A stretch of 24,736 nucleotides of DNA from contig CAZNYF010000017.1 of assembly GCA_964577195.1 (NCBI GenBank), forward strand, positions 1 to 24,736, written 5' to 3'. The notes beneath the pieces were generated by a model. The model made no database searches. It was not told the origin of the DNA and saw only the letters and a program-made list of their open reading frames with translations. The translations under genes were made by a program, and so were the position numbers. Source of the DNA: HyVt-560 sp964577195. Lineage in GTDB: Bacteria > Pseudomonadota > Gammaproteobacteria > UWMA-0217. This document shows, piece after piece, positions 1 through 7,857 of the stretch (within the stretch, counting starts at the first letter, position 1; each line of letters opens with the position of its first letter).

Positions 1-1
1 G

Positions 2-67
2 CTGGAAACAATTCAGGCTGACAATCAGTCACACTTTTCTGGCAAAATAAGCGAGGTTTTTCTTTAA
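2..67 (+). other. Window-edge segment upstream of purD; possible 3' end of a gene
   Basis: Two plus-strand frames are open from the window edge: one ends at TAA 65-67 (22 codons) and one at TAA 48-50. The longer one ends in KISEVFL. That does not match the usual PurH C-terminus (RHFRH), although purH is the common upstream partner of purD. Nothing here identifies a gene. A TTGACA-like hexamer at 76-81 lies too close to the purD start to serve as its -35 box. Confidence 0.2.
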
Positions 68-91
68 TCTGGCTTTTGACAAATAAACACT

Positions 92-1381
92 ATGCAAATT
101 CTTGTCGTTGGTGGCGGTGGTCGTGAACATGCGCTCGCCTGGAAACTCGCTCAATCTCAATCAGTAACCAAAGTCTTCGTTGCGCCAGGCAATGCTGGCA
201 CTGCGAGGGAACCCCTGCTCGAAAATGTCCCAATTGCTGCTGATGCTATTGATCAGTTGTTGGGATTTGTTCAGAGCAACGCTGTTGATCTCACCGTGGT
301 GGGGCCGGAAGCGCCGCTGGTTGCGGGTATTGTTGATAAATTCACTGCTGCCGGGCAAAAGGCTTTTGGGCCAACGGCGGGAGCGGCTCAGTTGGAAGGC
401 TCCAAGGCATTTTCAAAAGATTTCTTTGCGCGTCACAATATCCCCACTGCGGCGTATGCAAATTTCACCGAGGTAGAGCCTGCAATTGATTACATCCATG
501 ATCGAGGCGCGCCAATCGTCATCAAGGCGGATGGTCTGGCTGCGGGTAAGGGCGTAATCCTCGCGCAAACAAATGATGATGCTATCGCCGCGGTCAAAGA
601 CATGCTGGCGGGCAATGCCTTCGGTGATGCGGGGCATCGAGTAGTGATTGAGGAGTTTCTTTATGGTGAGGAAGCCAGTTTCATCGCCATGATTGATGGT
701 GAGCACATTTTGCCAATGGCAAGTTCTCAGGATCACAAGGCGCGCGATGATGGCGACAAAGGCCCCAACACCGGTGGCATGGGCGCATATTCACCCGCGC
801 CCGTGGTGACGGATAAGATTAGCCAGATGATCATGCAGCAGGTGATGGAGCCAACCGTTAAAGGTATGGCAGCAGAAGGTAACTCGTTTACCGGGTTTCT
901 TTATGCTGGTGTAATGATCTCGCCGCAAGGTGAGGTTAAAGTGCTTGAATATAACGTGCGCTTTGGTGATCCGGAAACCCAGCCAATTATGATGCGACTG
1001 AAATCAGACCTGGTTGAGTTGATCGAAGCTGCGCTAGAGAAAAAGCTGGATAGAATGGAAATTGAATGGGACCCACGCGCCTCGCTCGGCGTTGTACTGG
1101 CGGCCGGAGGTTATCCGGATAGCTACGAAAATGGAGATGTGATTTCCGGTCTCGAAAGCGATGCCGGTGATGGAGACTGCAAAATATTTCATGCTGGCAC
1201 GGCGGAAAACAATGACGAAGTGGTCACCAGCGGTGGCAGAGTCTTATGCGCTGTTGGGCTTGGTATTGATGTTGTTACTGCACAGAAAAAAGCCTATGAA
1301 CTGGTAAATAAAATAACATGGAAAAATATGTTTACGCGCACGGACATCGGTTATCGGGCAATAGAGCGTGAAATATCCTAG
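92..1381 (+). CDS. purD: Phosphoribosylamine--glycine ligase (GAR synthetase)
   Basis: This cytoplasmic ATP-grasp enzyme joins glycine to 5-phosphoribosylamine in the second step of de novo purine synthesis. The 429-residue length is normal for the family. The N-terminal glycine-rich loop VVGGGGREHALAWKL is at residues 5-19. The ATP-grasp core has IKADGLAAGKGV, and the characteristic NTGGMGAYSPAP precedes the metal-binding EYNVRFGDPETQ at residues 286-297. The ATG at 92 fits the family N-terminus, which begins directly with the nucleotide loop, although no strong ribosome binding site precedes it. The 3' end overlaps the next gene by 14 bases, suggesting co-transcription with the acyltransferase. 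Identity is secure. Confidence 0.97.
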   Translation: MQILVVGGGGREHALAWKLAQSQSVTKVFVAPGNAGTAREPLLENVPIAADAIDQLLGFVQSNAVDLTVVGPEAPLVAGIVDKFTAAGQKAFGPTAGAAQLEGSKAFSKDFFARHNIPTAAYANFTEVEPAIDYIHDRGAPIVIKADGLAAGKGVILAQTNDDAIAAVKDMLAGNAFGDAGHRVVIEEFLYGEEASFIAMIDGEHILPMASSQDHKARDDGDKGPNTGGMGAYSPAPVVTDKISQMIMQQVMEPTVKGMAAEGNSFTGFLYAGVMISPQGEVKVLEYNVRFGDPETQPIMMRLKSDLVELIEAALEKKLDRMEIEWDPRASLGVVLAAGGYPDSYENGDVISGLESDAGDGDCKIFHAGTAENNDEVVTSGGRVLCAVGLGIDVVTAQKKAYELVNKITWKNMFTRTDIGYRAIEREIS

Positions 1382-2114
1382 AGCTTTTCTGCGGATAATC
1401 TTACTGCTTGGAATTCTTTTTGTCGGCGTGCTGATCGTCGTTATTCTAGCGTTCAAAGTAAAACGTGGGATTCCAGACCAGGGCTTTCAAAAGGTTAGCC
1501 GCAGATGGTTTGCCGCCATTGCCTGGATTTTAGGGATTAAAGTCAAAACCTTGGGTACAGCTACAAATAACGCCGCGCTGTGGGTTTCAAATCACATTTC
1601 CTGGAGCGATATTCTGGTCATCGGCGCTCACAGCCAGGTTGGTTTCTTATCCAAAAAAGAAGTTAAAAGCTGGCCGGTGATAGGTTGGGTCGTTGCTCAC
1701 GGTGGGACGCTGTTTATCGACCGTGGCACTAAAAACGCCTCAGATAATTCTGCAAAAGAAATTATCCGACATGTACAAAATGGACACAGTATTCTGGTTT
1801 TTCCAGAAGGAACGACCGGTCCTGGAGAAGATGTGCGACGTTTCCATGCGCGTATTTTTGCACCTGTGCTGGATAATCAGTTATTGGTACAACCTGTTGC
1901 ACTTAAATATGTCGATCCGCAAGGTAAACCCAGTAGAGAAATTAAGTTTGTAGGCGACATAGGAATACTGGAAAGTGCTCGAAATGTTCTGTTGGCAAAA
2001 AACATCCATGTCGAGCTACATTTCTTACCAGCAGTGAACGGTGCTGATTTTTCGGCAAGGAAAGTATTGGCTCAAGACTTGGAAACAAGCATCGGTGAGG
2101 TGGTTCGTTCTTGA
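1368..2114 (+). CDS. 1-acyl-sn-glycerol-3-phosphate acyltransferase family protein (PlsC-like)
   Basis: This is a membrane-associated acyltransferase of the PlsC/LPLAT family, which transfers an acyl chain to lysophosphatidic acid or a related lysolipid. A hydrophobic N-terminal anchor covers about residues 8-29. The catalytic HX4D motif is seen as NHISWSD (H76, D81), the second block GGTLFIDRG is near 112-120, and the glycerophosphate-binding FPEGT is at 145-149. At 248 residues it matches PlsC-type enzymes. The start is GTG 1368, inside purD. The stop overlaps the next gene's TTG start in TTGA, so translational coupling is likely. Being coupled to a ceramidase-like gene, it could acylate a lipid other than lysophosphatidate; the exact acceptor is unknown. 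Confidence 0.88.
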   Translation: MKYPRAFLRIILLLGILFVGVLIVVILAFKVKRGIPDQGFQKVSRRWFAAIAWILGIKVKTLGTATNNAALWVSNHISWSDILVIGAHSQVGFLSKKEVKSWPVIGWVVAHGGTLFIDRGTKNASDNSAKEIIRHVQNGHSILVFPEGTTGPGEDVRRFHARIFAPVLDNQLLVQPVALKYVDPQGKPSREIKFVGDIGILESARNVLLAKNIHVELHFLPAVNGADFSARKVLAQDLETSIGEVVRS

Positions 2115-2794
2115 GCGATTCATTTCAAACCGAATTAATCGACCAGTATTGCGAGCGTACTGCGGATGGATTAACAGCGGAACCGATCAACGTAATTTCC
2201 AGTTTCGCATTTGTTGTGGCTGCGCTGATCTTGACGCGTAAGCTTTTGCAGCTAAAACACAGTCACCGGTATTGGGATTCGTGGTTGCTAACGATCACAC
2301 TTGCCGCTATTGGAACAGGCAGCGTCACCTGGCATTCGGTCGCCAGGAGTTGGGCGCAGCTTACCGACCTTTTGCCCATCAGCTTATTTATCAGTATTTT
2401 CCTTTTGAGTTTTTTAGTTCGTATCGCGAAACTCAAACTGGGTTGGGTAATCGGGCTGTTTATTGTTTTTCATCTATTTAATTTTGCGGTAACCAAAACG
2501 ATTCCCGCAGAATTTATTAATGGTTCGATGTTCTACGCTCCAGCATGGGCGGCTTTGATGGTGGTGGTGATTTACCTTCAATTTAAAAGGCATCCATTAC
2601 GCCGTTCGTATGCGTTGGCGGTTTTATTGTTAACCATCTCGATACTGTTTCGTTCAATTGATCAGACGCTTTGTACAGCAATGCCCCTGGGAACGCATTT
2701 TCTCTGGCACCTGATTAATGCGTTGGTACTGTATCTGTTGGTTGCTGGTTTGGTCGCTCACACTGGTAAAGCAGACAATATCATCAAACTCTGA
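2111..2794 (+). CDS. Ceramidase-like integral membrane hydrolase (CREST superfamily)
   Basis: This 227-residue, roughly seven-helix membrane protein resembles alkaline ceramidases (PF05875, CREST superfamily), zinc-dependent amidases that hydrolyse ceramide. The metal and catalytic pattern is complete by eye: S71-x3-H75, D86 exactly eleven residues after that His, and H196-x3-H200 near the C-terminus. The N-terminus has YCE (13-15) and AEPIN (23-27), which align with the calcium-site segment of human ACER3. It starts at TTG 2111, overlapping the plsC stop by four bases, with GGTGAGGTGG just upstream as a ribosome binding site; no ATG or GTG in frame fits better. Family placement comes from motif spacing recalled from the ACER3 structure; the substrate in this bacterium is not shown and could be another N-acyl lipid. 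Confidence 0.82.
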   Translation: MSDSFQTELIDQYCERTADGLTAEPINVISSFAFVVAALILTRKLLQLKHSHRYWDSWLLTITLAAIGTGSVTWHSVARSWAQLTDLLPISLFISIFLLSFLVRIAKLKLGWVIGLFIVFHLFNFAVTKTIPAEFINGSMFYAPAWAALMVVVIYLQFKRHPLRRSYALAVLLLTISILFRSIDQTLCTAMPLGTHFLWHLINALVLYLLVAGLVAHTGKADNIIKL

Positions 2795-2800
2795 TATTAT
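2772..2800 (+). promoter_or_regulatory. Candidate sigma70 promoter for typA
   Basis: A CAGACA hexamer at 2772-2777 (4 of 6 to TTGACA) is followed after 17 bases by TATTAT at 2795-2800 (5 of 6 to TATAAT). It sits at the very end of the ceramidase-like gene, about 30 bases before the typA start codon, and would let typA be expressed separately from the purD operon. It was found by eye and is untested. Confidence 0.4.
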
Positions 2801-2831
2801 CCCCCGCCATTTGATGAGCCGGTAGCTGAAA

Positions 2832-4655
2832 GTGATTGAAAAACTACGCAATATTGCCATTATTGCCCATGTAGACCATGGCAAAACCACCCTGGTAGAT
2901 GAGCTGTTAAAACAGTCAGGAACATTGGGCGAACGAGCCAATACTTCCGAACGCATGATGGATTCCAGCGATCTTGAAAAAGAACGTGGCATTACCATTC
3001 TTGCAAAAAATACCGCAATCAAGTGGAACGACTACCGAATTAATATCGTTGATACCCCGGGGCACGCCGATTTCGGTGGCGAAGTTGAGCGCGTTCTTTC
3101 AATGGTCGATTCAGTACTATTGCTAGTTGATGCAGTCGAAGGCCCGATGCCACAAACACGTTTTGTTACGCAGAAAGCTTTTGATATGGGATTCAAGCCT
3201 ATCGTCGTCATTAATAAGATCGACCGCGATGGCGCTCGCCCCGAATGGGCTTTGGATCAAACCTTTGAGCTATTTGACCGTCTCGGCGCAACCGATGAGC
3301 AACTGGATTTTCCGGTGGTTTATGCGTCTGCGATTAATGGCTACTCATCATTGGAAGTTGATGTTCGCGAAGGCACCATGGAGCCACTGTTTCAGGCAGT
3401 TATTGATCATGTTTCGCATCCTGATGTTGATATGGATGGCCCATTTCAAATGCAGGTCAGCTCGCTAGATTATAATAGCTACGTTGGCTTAATCGGTATC
3501 GGTCGGATCAAGCGCGGCACGGTTAAATCCAACTCTCAAATTAAAGTCATTGATACTGAAGGTAAACAGCGCAAGGGAAGAATGCTACAGATTTTTGGCT
3601 TTCACGGCCTAGAGAGAGTGGAATTTCAGCAAGCCAGTGCAGGCGATATTATTGCTTTTACAGGTATGGATGAGTTGTTTATTTCAGATACACTTTGTGA
3701 TCCCGAGCACGTCGAAGCATTGCCCGCACTGACAGTAGATGAGCCGACGGTGAGCATGACGTTCCAAGTTAATACTTCACCATTTGCTGGTAAAGACGGC
3801 AAATATGTCACCTCTCGAAATATTCAGGAGCGCCTCGAAGAAGAACTCAAACACAACGTTGCACTGCGTGTTGAGCCAACCAGTGACCCGGATAAATTTA
3901 AAGTTTCTGGTCGAGGTGAATTGCACCTTGGAATCTTAATTGAAACCATGCGTCGTGAAGGTTTTGAGTTAGCCGTCTCGCGCCCCGAAGTGGTGGTGAA
4001 AGAAGTCGATGGCGAGCTGCAAGAACCGTTTGAGCAAATGACCGTCGATATCGAAGAGCAACACCAGGGCGCTATCATGGAAAAGCTCGGTGAACGCCGC
4101 GGTGACCTGAAAAATATGGTGCCAGACGGCAATGGCCGGGTACGTTTGGATTATGTAATTCCTGCGCGTGGATTAATTGGCTTCCAGACAGATTTTATGA
4201 CCACAACTTCGGGTTCCGGTTTAATTTTTCATGTCTTTGATCACTATGGTCCAGCCCGTCCAGAGAGAATCGGGCAGCGTACCAATGGTGTGCTAATTTC
4301 TAACGGCATGGGTAAAGCATTGGCGTATGCGCTGTTTAATCTTCAGGAGCGTGGTAAATTATTTGCCAGTCATGCTGATGAAATATACGAAGGTCAGATT
4401 ATCGGCATTCATCAACGTGAAAATGATTTAACGGTAAATCCATTAAAAGCCAAACAGCTCACCAATATTCGTGCTGCCGGTACTGATGAAAACCTCATCC
4501 TCACCAAAGCGCTTGATTTTACATTGGAGCAAGCATTGGAATTTATTGACGATGATGAGTTGGTAGAAGTTACGCCAAATCACATTCGCTTGCGTAAAAA
4601 GCACCTTAAAGAACATGAGCGCAAGAAAGCATCACGTAGTAAAGTTGCTGCGTAA
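2832..4655 (+). CDS. typA: Translational GTPase TypA/BipA
   Basis: This ribosome-associated GTPase of the EF-G/LepA class is involved in ribosome assembly and in growth under stress or cold. The 607-residue length is typical. The G domain shows AHVDHGKTTL (residues 12-21), the switch segment ERGITI, DTPGH at 74-78 and NKID at 128-131. The later domains include the family-typical SGRGELHLGILIETMRREGF and an Arg/Lys-rich C-terminus. The start is GTG 2832, giving the expected N-terminus MIEKLRNIAIIAHVDHGK. The gene has its own candidate promoter upstream and a strong terminator downstream, so it is probably a separate transcription unit. Identity is secure. Confidence 0.97.
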   Translation: MIEKLRNIAIIAHVDHGKTTLVDELLKQSGTLGERANTSERMMDSSDLEKERGITILAKNTAIKWNDYRINIVDTPGHADFGGEVERVLSMVDSVLLLVDAVEGPMPQTRFVTQKAFDMGFKPIVVINKIDRDGARPEWALDQTFELFDRLGATDEQLDFPVVYASAINGYSSLEVDVREGTMEPLFQAVIDHVSHPDVDMDGPFQMQVSSLDYNSYVGLIGIGRIKRGTVKSNSQIKVIDTEGKQRKGRMLQIFGFHGLERVEFQQASAGDIIAFTGMDELFISDTLCDPEHVEALPALTVDEPTVSMTFQVNTSPFAGKDGKYVTSRNIQERLEEELKHNVALRVEPTSDPDKFKVSGRGELHLGILIETMRREGFELAVSRPEVVVKEVDGELQEPFEQMTVDIEEQHQGAIMEKLGERRGDLKNMVPDGNGRVRLDYVIPARGLIGFQTDFMTTTSGSGLIFHVFDHYGPARPERIGQRTNGVLISNGMGKALAYALFNLQERGKLFASHADEIYEGQIIGIHQRENDLTVNPLKAKQLTNIRAAGTDENLILTKALDFTLEQALEFIDDDELVEVTPNHIRLRKKHLKEHERKKASRSKVAA

Positions 4656-4681
4656 CGTAACAGCACTGCTTTATTTTTATT

Positions 4682-4712
4682 AAAAGGTGACGAAATTCGT
4701 CACCTTTTTTTT
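4682..4712 (+). terminator. Rho-independent terminator after typA
   Basis: A perfect stem GGTGACG/CGTCACC with loop AAATT lies at 4686-4704. It is flanked by A residues on the left and followed by eight T residues (4705-4712). It lies 27 bases after the typA stop and separates typA from the rhodanese gene. Confidence 0.9.
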
Positions 4713-4759
4713 ACCTGTTTTTGTGGGAACACAGATTTAAAATTAATTGAGAAAAAGAT

Positions 4760-5077
4760 ATGGAACGTACAATAAAGCCCGAAGCGTTTATTACTGCTAC
4801 TGATGAGTCAATGATGGTTTTAGATATCCGTAGAGACAGTGATTATGAAACCTCTGGAGAGGTTGTACCAGGGTCAACCTGGAAGGATCCCACAAAGATA
4901 GATGACTGGATTGACTCTGTTCCAAAAGATGCGTCGGTCGTTATTTATTGTGTTCGGGGCGGCGGTGTTAGCAACAGCGTGCTGGATCGTTTACAAGCTG
5001 ATGGCATCAATGCCCGGTTTATCGAAGGTGGAATTGAAGCTCTTAAAGAGGCTGGCGGTACGGTAGAGCAGAAGTAA
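4760..5077 (+). CDS. Single-domain rhodanese-like sulfurtransferase
   Basis: This small cytoplasmic protein (105 residues) has one rhodanese fold. The leading block VLDIRRDSDYE (20-30) matches the usual (V/L)(L/I)D(V/I)R...E(Y/F) motif. The active-site loop is YCVRGGGVS, with the persulfide-accepting Cys at residue 64. The ending FIEGGIEALKEAG corresponds to the usual L.GG...W segment. The insertion VPGSTWKDPTKIDDWIDSV between the two halves resembles rhodanese paralogues linked to thiol or metal stress more than GlpE. There is no signal peptide. It stands alone between the typA terminator and the gene at 5208. The sulfur acceptor cannot be predicted. Confidence 0.85.
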   Translation: MERTIKPEAFITATDESMMVLDIRRDSDYETSGEVVPGSTWKDPTKIDDWIDSVPKDASVVIYCVRGGGVSNSVLDRLQADGINARFIEGGIEALKEAGGTVEQK

Positions 5078-5207
5078 ATAGTGCCTGTTAGCGTATAAGC
5101 ATCCGAGCTTAATGCTCTGGCCAGTTTTATCCTGTCTATTCTTACTTGCAACGAATTCATCGCTATACTCGTAGTATTAGATAGGTTCGCAACAGTAGGA
5201 ATAATAG

Positions 5208-6011
5208 ATGATTCGTTCTATTTTTACTTTTTCTATTTTCTTTTTTTTCAGTACAACTGTTCAAGCTCAAGAATTCAATAATTCTCTAGGAATGAGTTTC
5301 ACCAAAATTCCTGCCGGGGAATTTATAATGGGTACCGAGGATCTTGATGAAGTCCTGATTGAAACACCCAATTCGAAAATTTCTCAAATTAAGGACGAAA
5401 GCCCAGCGCATACGGTGACTATCAGCAAGCCGTTTTATTTAGGTACCACGGAAGTCACCCAGCAGCAATGGCTAACGTTAATGGAGAATAAGCCAGGGCC
5501 AAACGAGCTATGGCAGCAGAAAAATTGGCGAACGCTACCTGTTGTCTCTGTCTCATGGTTTATGGCAGAGCGCTTTGTAGAAGAATTAAACCGCAGCGAT
5601 TCCAAATACCAGTACCGACTCCCGACAGAAGCAGAATGGGAATATGCAGCGCGCGCTGGCTCGACCGGTTTACGCCCCTGGCCGGTTGATCAGCTGGAAG
5701 GTTACGCCAGGTTTATCAATAATTCCGATGATCAATCGCAGCCGGTTAAGAGTAGAAAACCAAACACTTTTGGTGTGTACGATATGATCGGCAATGCATG
5801 GGAATGGACAGCTGACTGGTATGCAGCCGATACCTATACCTCTGCAGCGAGAATAGATCCACAAGGCCCAAAAAAAGGCGCTAAGAAAATTCGTCGCGGC
5901 GGTTCTTATCACTGTCCACTGCATATGACGCGAGTTGCCTATCGTGCCGCAGATGATCCCGGTAAACAATATTCAGTGCTGGGTTTTCGACTCGTTGCTG
6001 AGGCGCGCTAG
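5208..6011 (+). CDS. Exported SUMF1/formylglycine-generating-enzyme-fold protein
   Basis: This 267-residue protein starts with a signal peptide, probable cleavage VQA|QEF after residue 20, so it acts in the periplasm or outside the cell. The FGE-sulfatase domain follows: NSLGMSFTKIPAGEFIMG, RLPTEAEWEYAAR, NAWEWTADWY, then RGGSYHC and the GFRLV ending. Of the two catalytic cysteines of true FGE, only the first is present (C236); five residues later there is Thr (T241). Sulfatase activation is therefore doubtful, and no sulfatase is adjacent. AGGA at 5197-5200 gives a good ribosome binding site, and a TATACT element at 5164-5169 could be a -10 box. It heads a likely operon with the thioesterase (44-base gap) and the cupin (19-base gap). 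Confidence 0.85.
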   Translation: MIRSIFTFSIFFFFSTTVQAQEFNNSLGMSFTKIPAGEFIMGTEDLDEVLIETPNSKISQIKDESPAHTVTISKPFYLGTTEVTQQQWLTLMENKPGPNELWQQKNWRTLPVVSVSWFMAERFVEELNRSDSKYQYRLPTEAEWEYAARAGSTGLRPWPVDQLEGYARFINNSDDQSQPVKSRKPNTFGVYDMIGNAWEWTADWYAADTYTSAARIDPQGPKKGAKKIRRGGSYHCPLHMTRVAYRAADDPGKQYSVLGFRLVAEAR

Positions 6012-6055
6012 GTTTATACTATAAGGCTGAATCAAGCTTGCGGATAGGACAATAA

Positions 6056-6532
6056 ATGAACCTGATTTTCAGAATGATCGGATTATTAATAGCCTCTTTT
6101 TTTAAACCGTCATTGCCAGTGGAAAACCCAAAAAACTCGCTCAGATTAAGAGTGCTGCCAAACGATATCGACATTAACCTGCACATGAATAATGGCCGCT
6201 ATTTAACCATTTGTGATTTAACCAGAGTTGATATGTTTATTCGCACAGGGCTGGCGAAATCCATGTTGCTCAATAAATGGATTCCTGTCATTTCAGAACA
6301 CACTATGACCTATAAAAAACCCTTAAAAGTTTTTCAAAAGTATGAGGTTAAAATGGAAATAACCGGTTGGGATGAAAGAGTCTTTAACATGCGTCACTGG
6401 TTTATGATTGGAGACAGGCTGGTGGCCGAGGGTACTTCTAAAGGTGTGATAGTCGGCAAAAGTGGAGTGATTCCACCCGCAACCGTCATAAAGAAAGTTG
6501 TTGATCGACTAAGTAATCGTAAAAAGTCTTAG
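6056..6532 (+). CDS. Acyl-CoA thioesterase-like hotdog-fold protein
   Basis: This 158-residue protein of the 4HBT/YbgC-like thioesterase group is predicted to hydrolyse acyl-CoA or another acyl thioester. The signature D-I-D-I-N-L-H-M-N-N-G-R-Y at residues 37-49 carries the expected catalytic Asp, His and Asn-Asn positions. The central YKKPLKVFQKYEV and AEGTSKGVIV segments fit the remaining strands of the fold. A short hydrophobic N-terminal segment (residues 4-16) might associate with the membrane. A ribosome binding site (AGGA) sits about seven bases upstream. It lies between the SUMF1-fold gene and the cupin, probably in one transcript. The acyl substrate is unknown. Confidence 0.8.
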   Translation: MNLIFRMIGLLIASFFKPSLPVENPKNSLRLRVLPNDIDINLHMNNGRYLTICDLTRVDMFIRTGLAKSMLLNKWIPVISEHTMTYKKPLKVFQKYEVKMEITGWDERVFNMRHWFMIGDRLVAEGTSKGVIVGKSGVIPPATVIKKVVDRLSNRKKS

Positions 6533-6551
6533 CAGTATAGGATTTGAAACA

Positions 6552-7025
6552 ATGAAAAAAAATAAATTAATCATCAAAGCTGCAGAAATAGAAGCGATGC
6601 CGGTTGAGAAAAAAATACACTTTCTCAATCCCGATGCTGTAAGGGATAATAAATCTCTCGGAGATTTTGTTGGGTTAAAAAATATCGGCGTCCACATGGT
6701 TTCAGTGGAGCCGGGAAAGGAATCTACGGAATACCATATTCATCATTACGAAGAAGAATGTATCTACGCGCTTTCTGGCGAAGGCACGTTAATAATAGAG
6801 GGTGAGTCTTTTCCGTTTAAGAAAGGTGATTTTGTCGGTTTCCCCGCAAACACTGCTGCGCATGAGCTCAATAATACCGGAACTGAAACGCTGGTTTTTC
6901 TAGTGATGGGACAAAGGCTGGAGCATGATGTTGCAGACTACCCCAACAAAAAGAAACGACTTTATCGAAATAGTGGCGGTCTTGAGCTGGTTGAGCATGA
7001 AAATATTGTTAATCCAAAAAGCTAA
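6552..7025 (+). CDS. Cupin-domain metalloprotein
   Basis: This 157-residue protein has one conserved cupin barrel. Motif 1 includes YHIHHYEEECIYALSGEG, with metal-ligand candidates H62, H64 and E68 or E69. Motif 2 is FPANTAAHELNN. The C-terminal tail is basic (PNKKKRLYR). Such proteins can be dioxygenases, isomerases or sugar binders, and nothing seen here selects among them. No signal peptide is evident. An AGGA element about nine bases before the ATG serves as ribosome binding site. It is the last gene of the 5208-7025 run. Confidence 0.82.
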   Translation: MKKNKLIIKAAEIEAMPVEKKIHFLNPDAVRDNKSLGDFVGLKNIGVHMVSVEPGKESTEYHIHHYEEECIYALSGEGTLIIEGESFPFKKGDFVGFPANTAAHELNNTGTETLVFLVMGQRLEHDVADYPNKKKRLYRNSGGLELVEHENIVNPKS

Positions 7026-7047
7026 AAAACATAGCTGCCCTATCCAG

Positions 7048-7473
7048 TTAAAAGGGTGCTCGCCAACGTAACCCAGAATAACGACCAAAGCCGCGGTCAC
7101 TGGTTATCCATTCACAGCCGGATTCAATTGCTAGAGCTGCATGGTAAGCATCAGGAATCCGATTGCCTTTCGCATTGGCTGTCTGACAGAGTTTCTGAAA
7201 TATATCCCAATGCTTGGTATCAGGCGCGACAATTTTGCAATTTTGCTGTTCGCGAATATTGGAGACGAAAGACAGAGCATCTTCGAGCTTACTTGGTGGG
7301 TTGAAAACCTTAGGATGAGTCACTATACGAAGAAACCCGCTTAATACCAGTTCCGAAATAGCAAATTTCTCATCTGAGTTAAGGAGCGCTTCAAACCACC
7401 CATAATAGGCTGAATGATTTGGAGCGTCTTCCCGGTGCGCGTAAACCAGGATATTGACATCGCACAAGAGCAT
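7048..7473 (-). CDS. PIN-domain ribonuclease toxin (VapC family), module 1
   Basis: This 141-residue PIN-domain protein is predicted to be a Mg2+-dependent endoribonuclease toxin. The acidic active-site residues are present: D5 in LLCDVNILVYA, E41 in ISELVLSG, D108 in RIPDAYHAAL and D126 in ITSDRGF. The sequence matches the VapC subgroup with the ending RW..P. Its ATG shares one base with the antitoxin stop (TGATG), the usual tight coupling in type II modules. The acidic set is complete, so it is probably functional. The RNA target is unknown. Confidence 0.88.
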   Translation of the reverse strand: MLLCDVNILVYAHREDAPNHSAYYGWFEALLNSDEKFAISELVLSGFLRIVTHPKVFNPPSKLEDALSFVSNIREQQNCKIVAPDTKHWDIFQKLCQTANAKGNRIPDAYHAALAIESGCEWITSDRGFGRYSGLRWRAPF

Positions 7474-7712
7474 CAGCTGCTATCCATAATATCAAGTAAT
7501 GCCGCGTTATCATCAAGATCAACCCCAGCTTGAAAGCCATGACCACCGATAGTTGTCAGATTAACCGGTGGAGAGGGAGTGTTTTCGGGGCGAGACAGCA
7601 ATTTCTCGCGCAAAGCTTCTTCCATTAGTGCAGCGAATGTCGTGCCTTTGCTTAGCGCATATTTGCGTGCTTTTTCATGTAATAGATCATCGAGTTGAAT
7701 GGTGGTTCTCAT
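7473..7712 (-). CDS. Ribbon-helix-helix antitoxin (VapB-like), module 1
   Basis: This 79-residue partner of the adjacent PIN toxin has an N-terminal ribbon-helix-helix segment (MRTTIQLDDLLHEKARKYA) that should bind the operator. A C-terminal tail rich in Pro and Asp (GFQAGVDLDDNAALLDIMD) should neutralise the toxin. The frame is open further upstream to 7772. The ATG at 7712 is chosen because it places the beta strand at the N-terminus, as in the family, and because a candidate promoter (7744-7772) would start transcription near 7737, inside the longer frame. Confidence 0.82.
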   Translation of the reverse strand: MRTTIQLDDLLHEKARKYALSKGTTFAALMEEALREKLLSRPENTPSPPVNLTTIGGHGFQAGVDLDDNAALLDIMDSS

Positions 7713-7743
7713 TTCAACATCTCTAGTGCGCATCAATGTGTTT

Positions 7744-7772
7744 ACTATAGTCGTATTGACTGGACCTAGCAA
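7744..7772 (-). promoter_or_regulatory. Candidate sigma70 promoter of the vapBC module 1
   Basis: Read on the minus strand, TTGCTA (complement of 7767-7772) is followed after exactly 17 bases by TATAGT (complement of 7744-7749). The -10 box lies in the 8-base palindrome ACTATAGT (7744-7751), which could also bind the RHH antitoxin. The predicted transcript would start about 25 bases before the antitoxin ATG. Confidence 0.5.
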
Positions 7773-7788
7773 GGTTTGCGTAACAACG

Positions 7789-7817
7789 TTCTCACAATTA
7801 GAGCGCTATGATAAAAT
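7789..7817 (+). promoter_or_regulatory. Candidate sigma70 promoter of the lipoprotein hydrolase gene
   Basis: TTCTCA at 7789-7794 (4 of 6) and TAAAAT at 7812-7817 (5 of 6) are separated by 17 bases, with the start codon 40 bases further on. It lies back to back with the vapBC promoter, so regulation of the two units could interact. It was found by eye. Confidence 0.4.
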
Positions 7818-7857
7818 GTGCTACTAATACTGGCATCGTCAAGTAACAGGCAATCCT

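Noticed and set aside
413..736. Minus-strand open frame of 107 codons opposite purD
   Set aside because: It is antisense to a conserved enzyme, with composition expected of a shadow frame and no recognisable motif.
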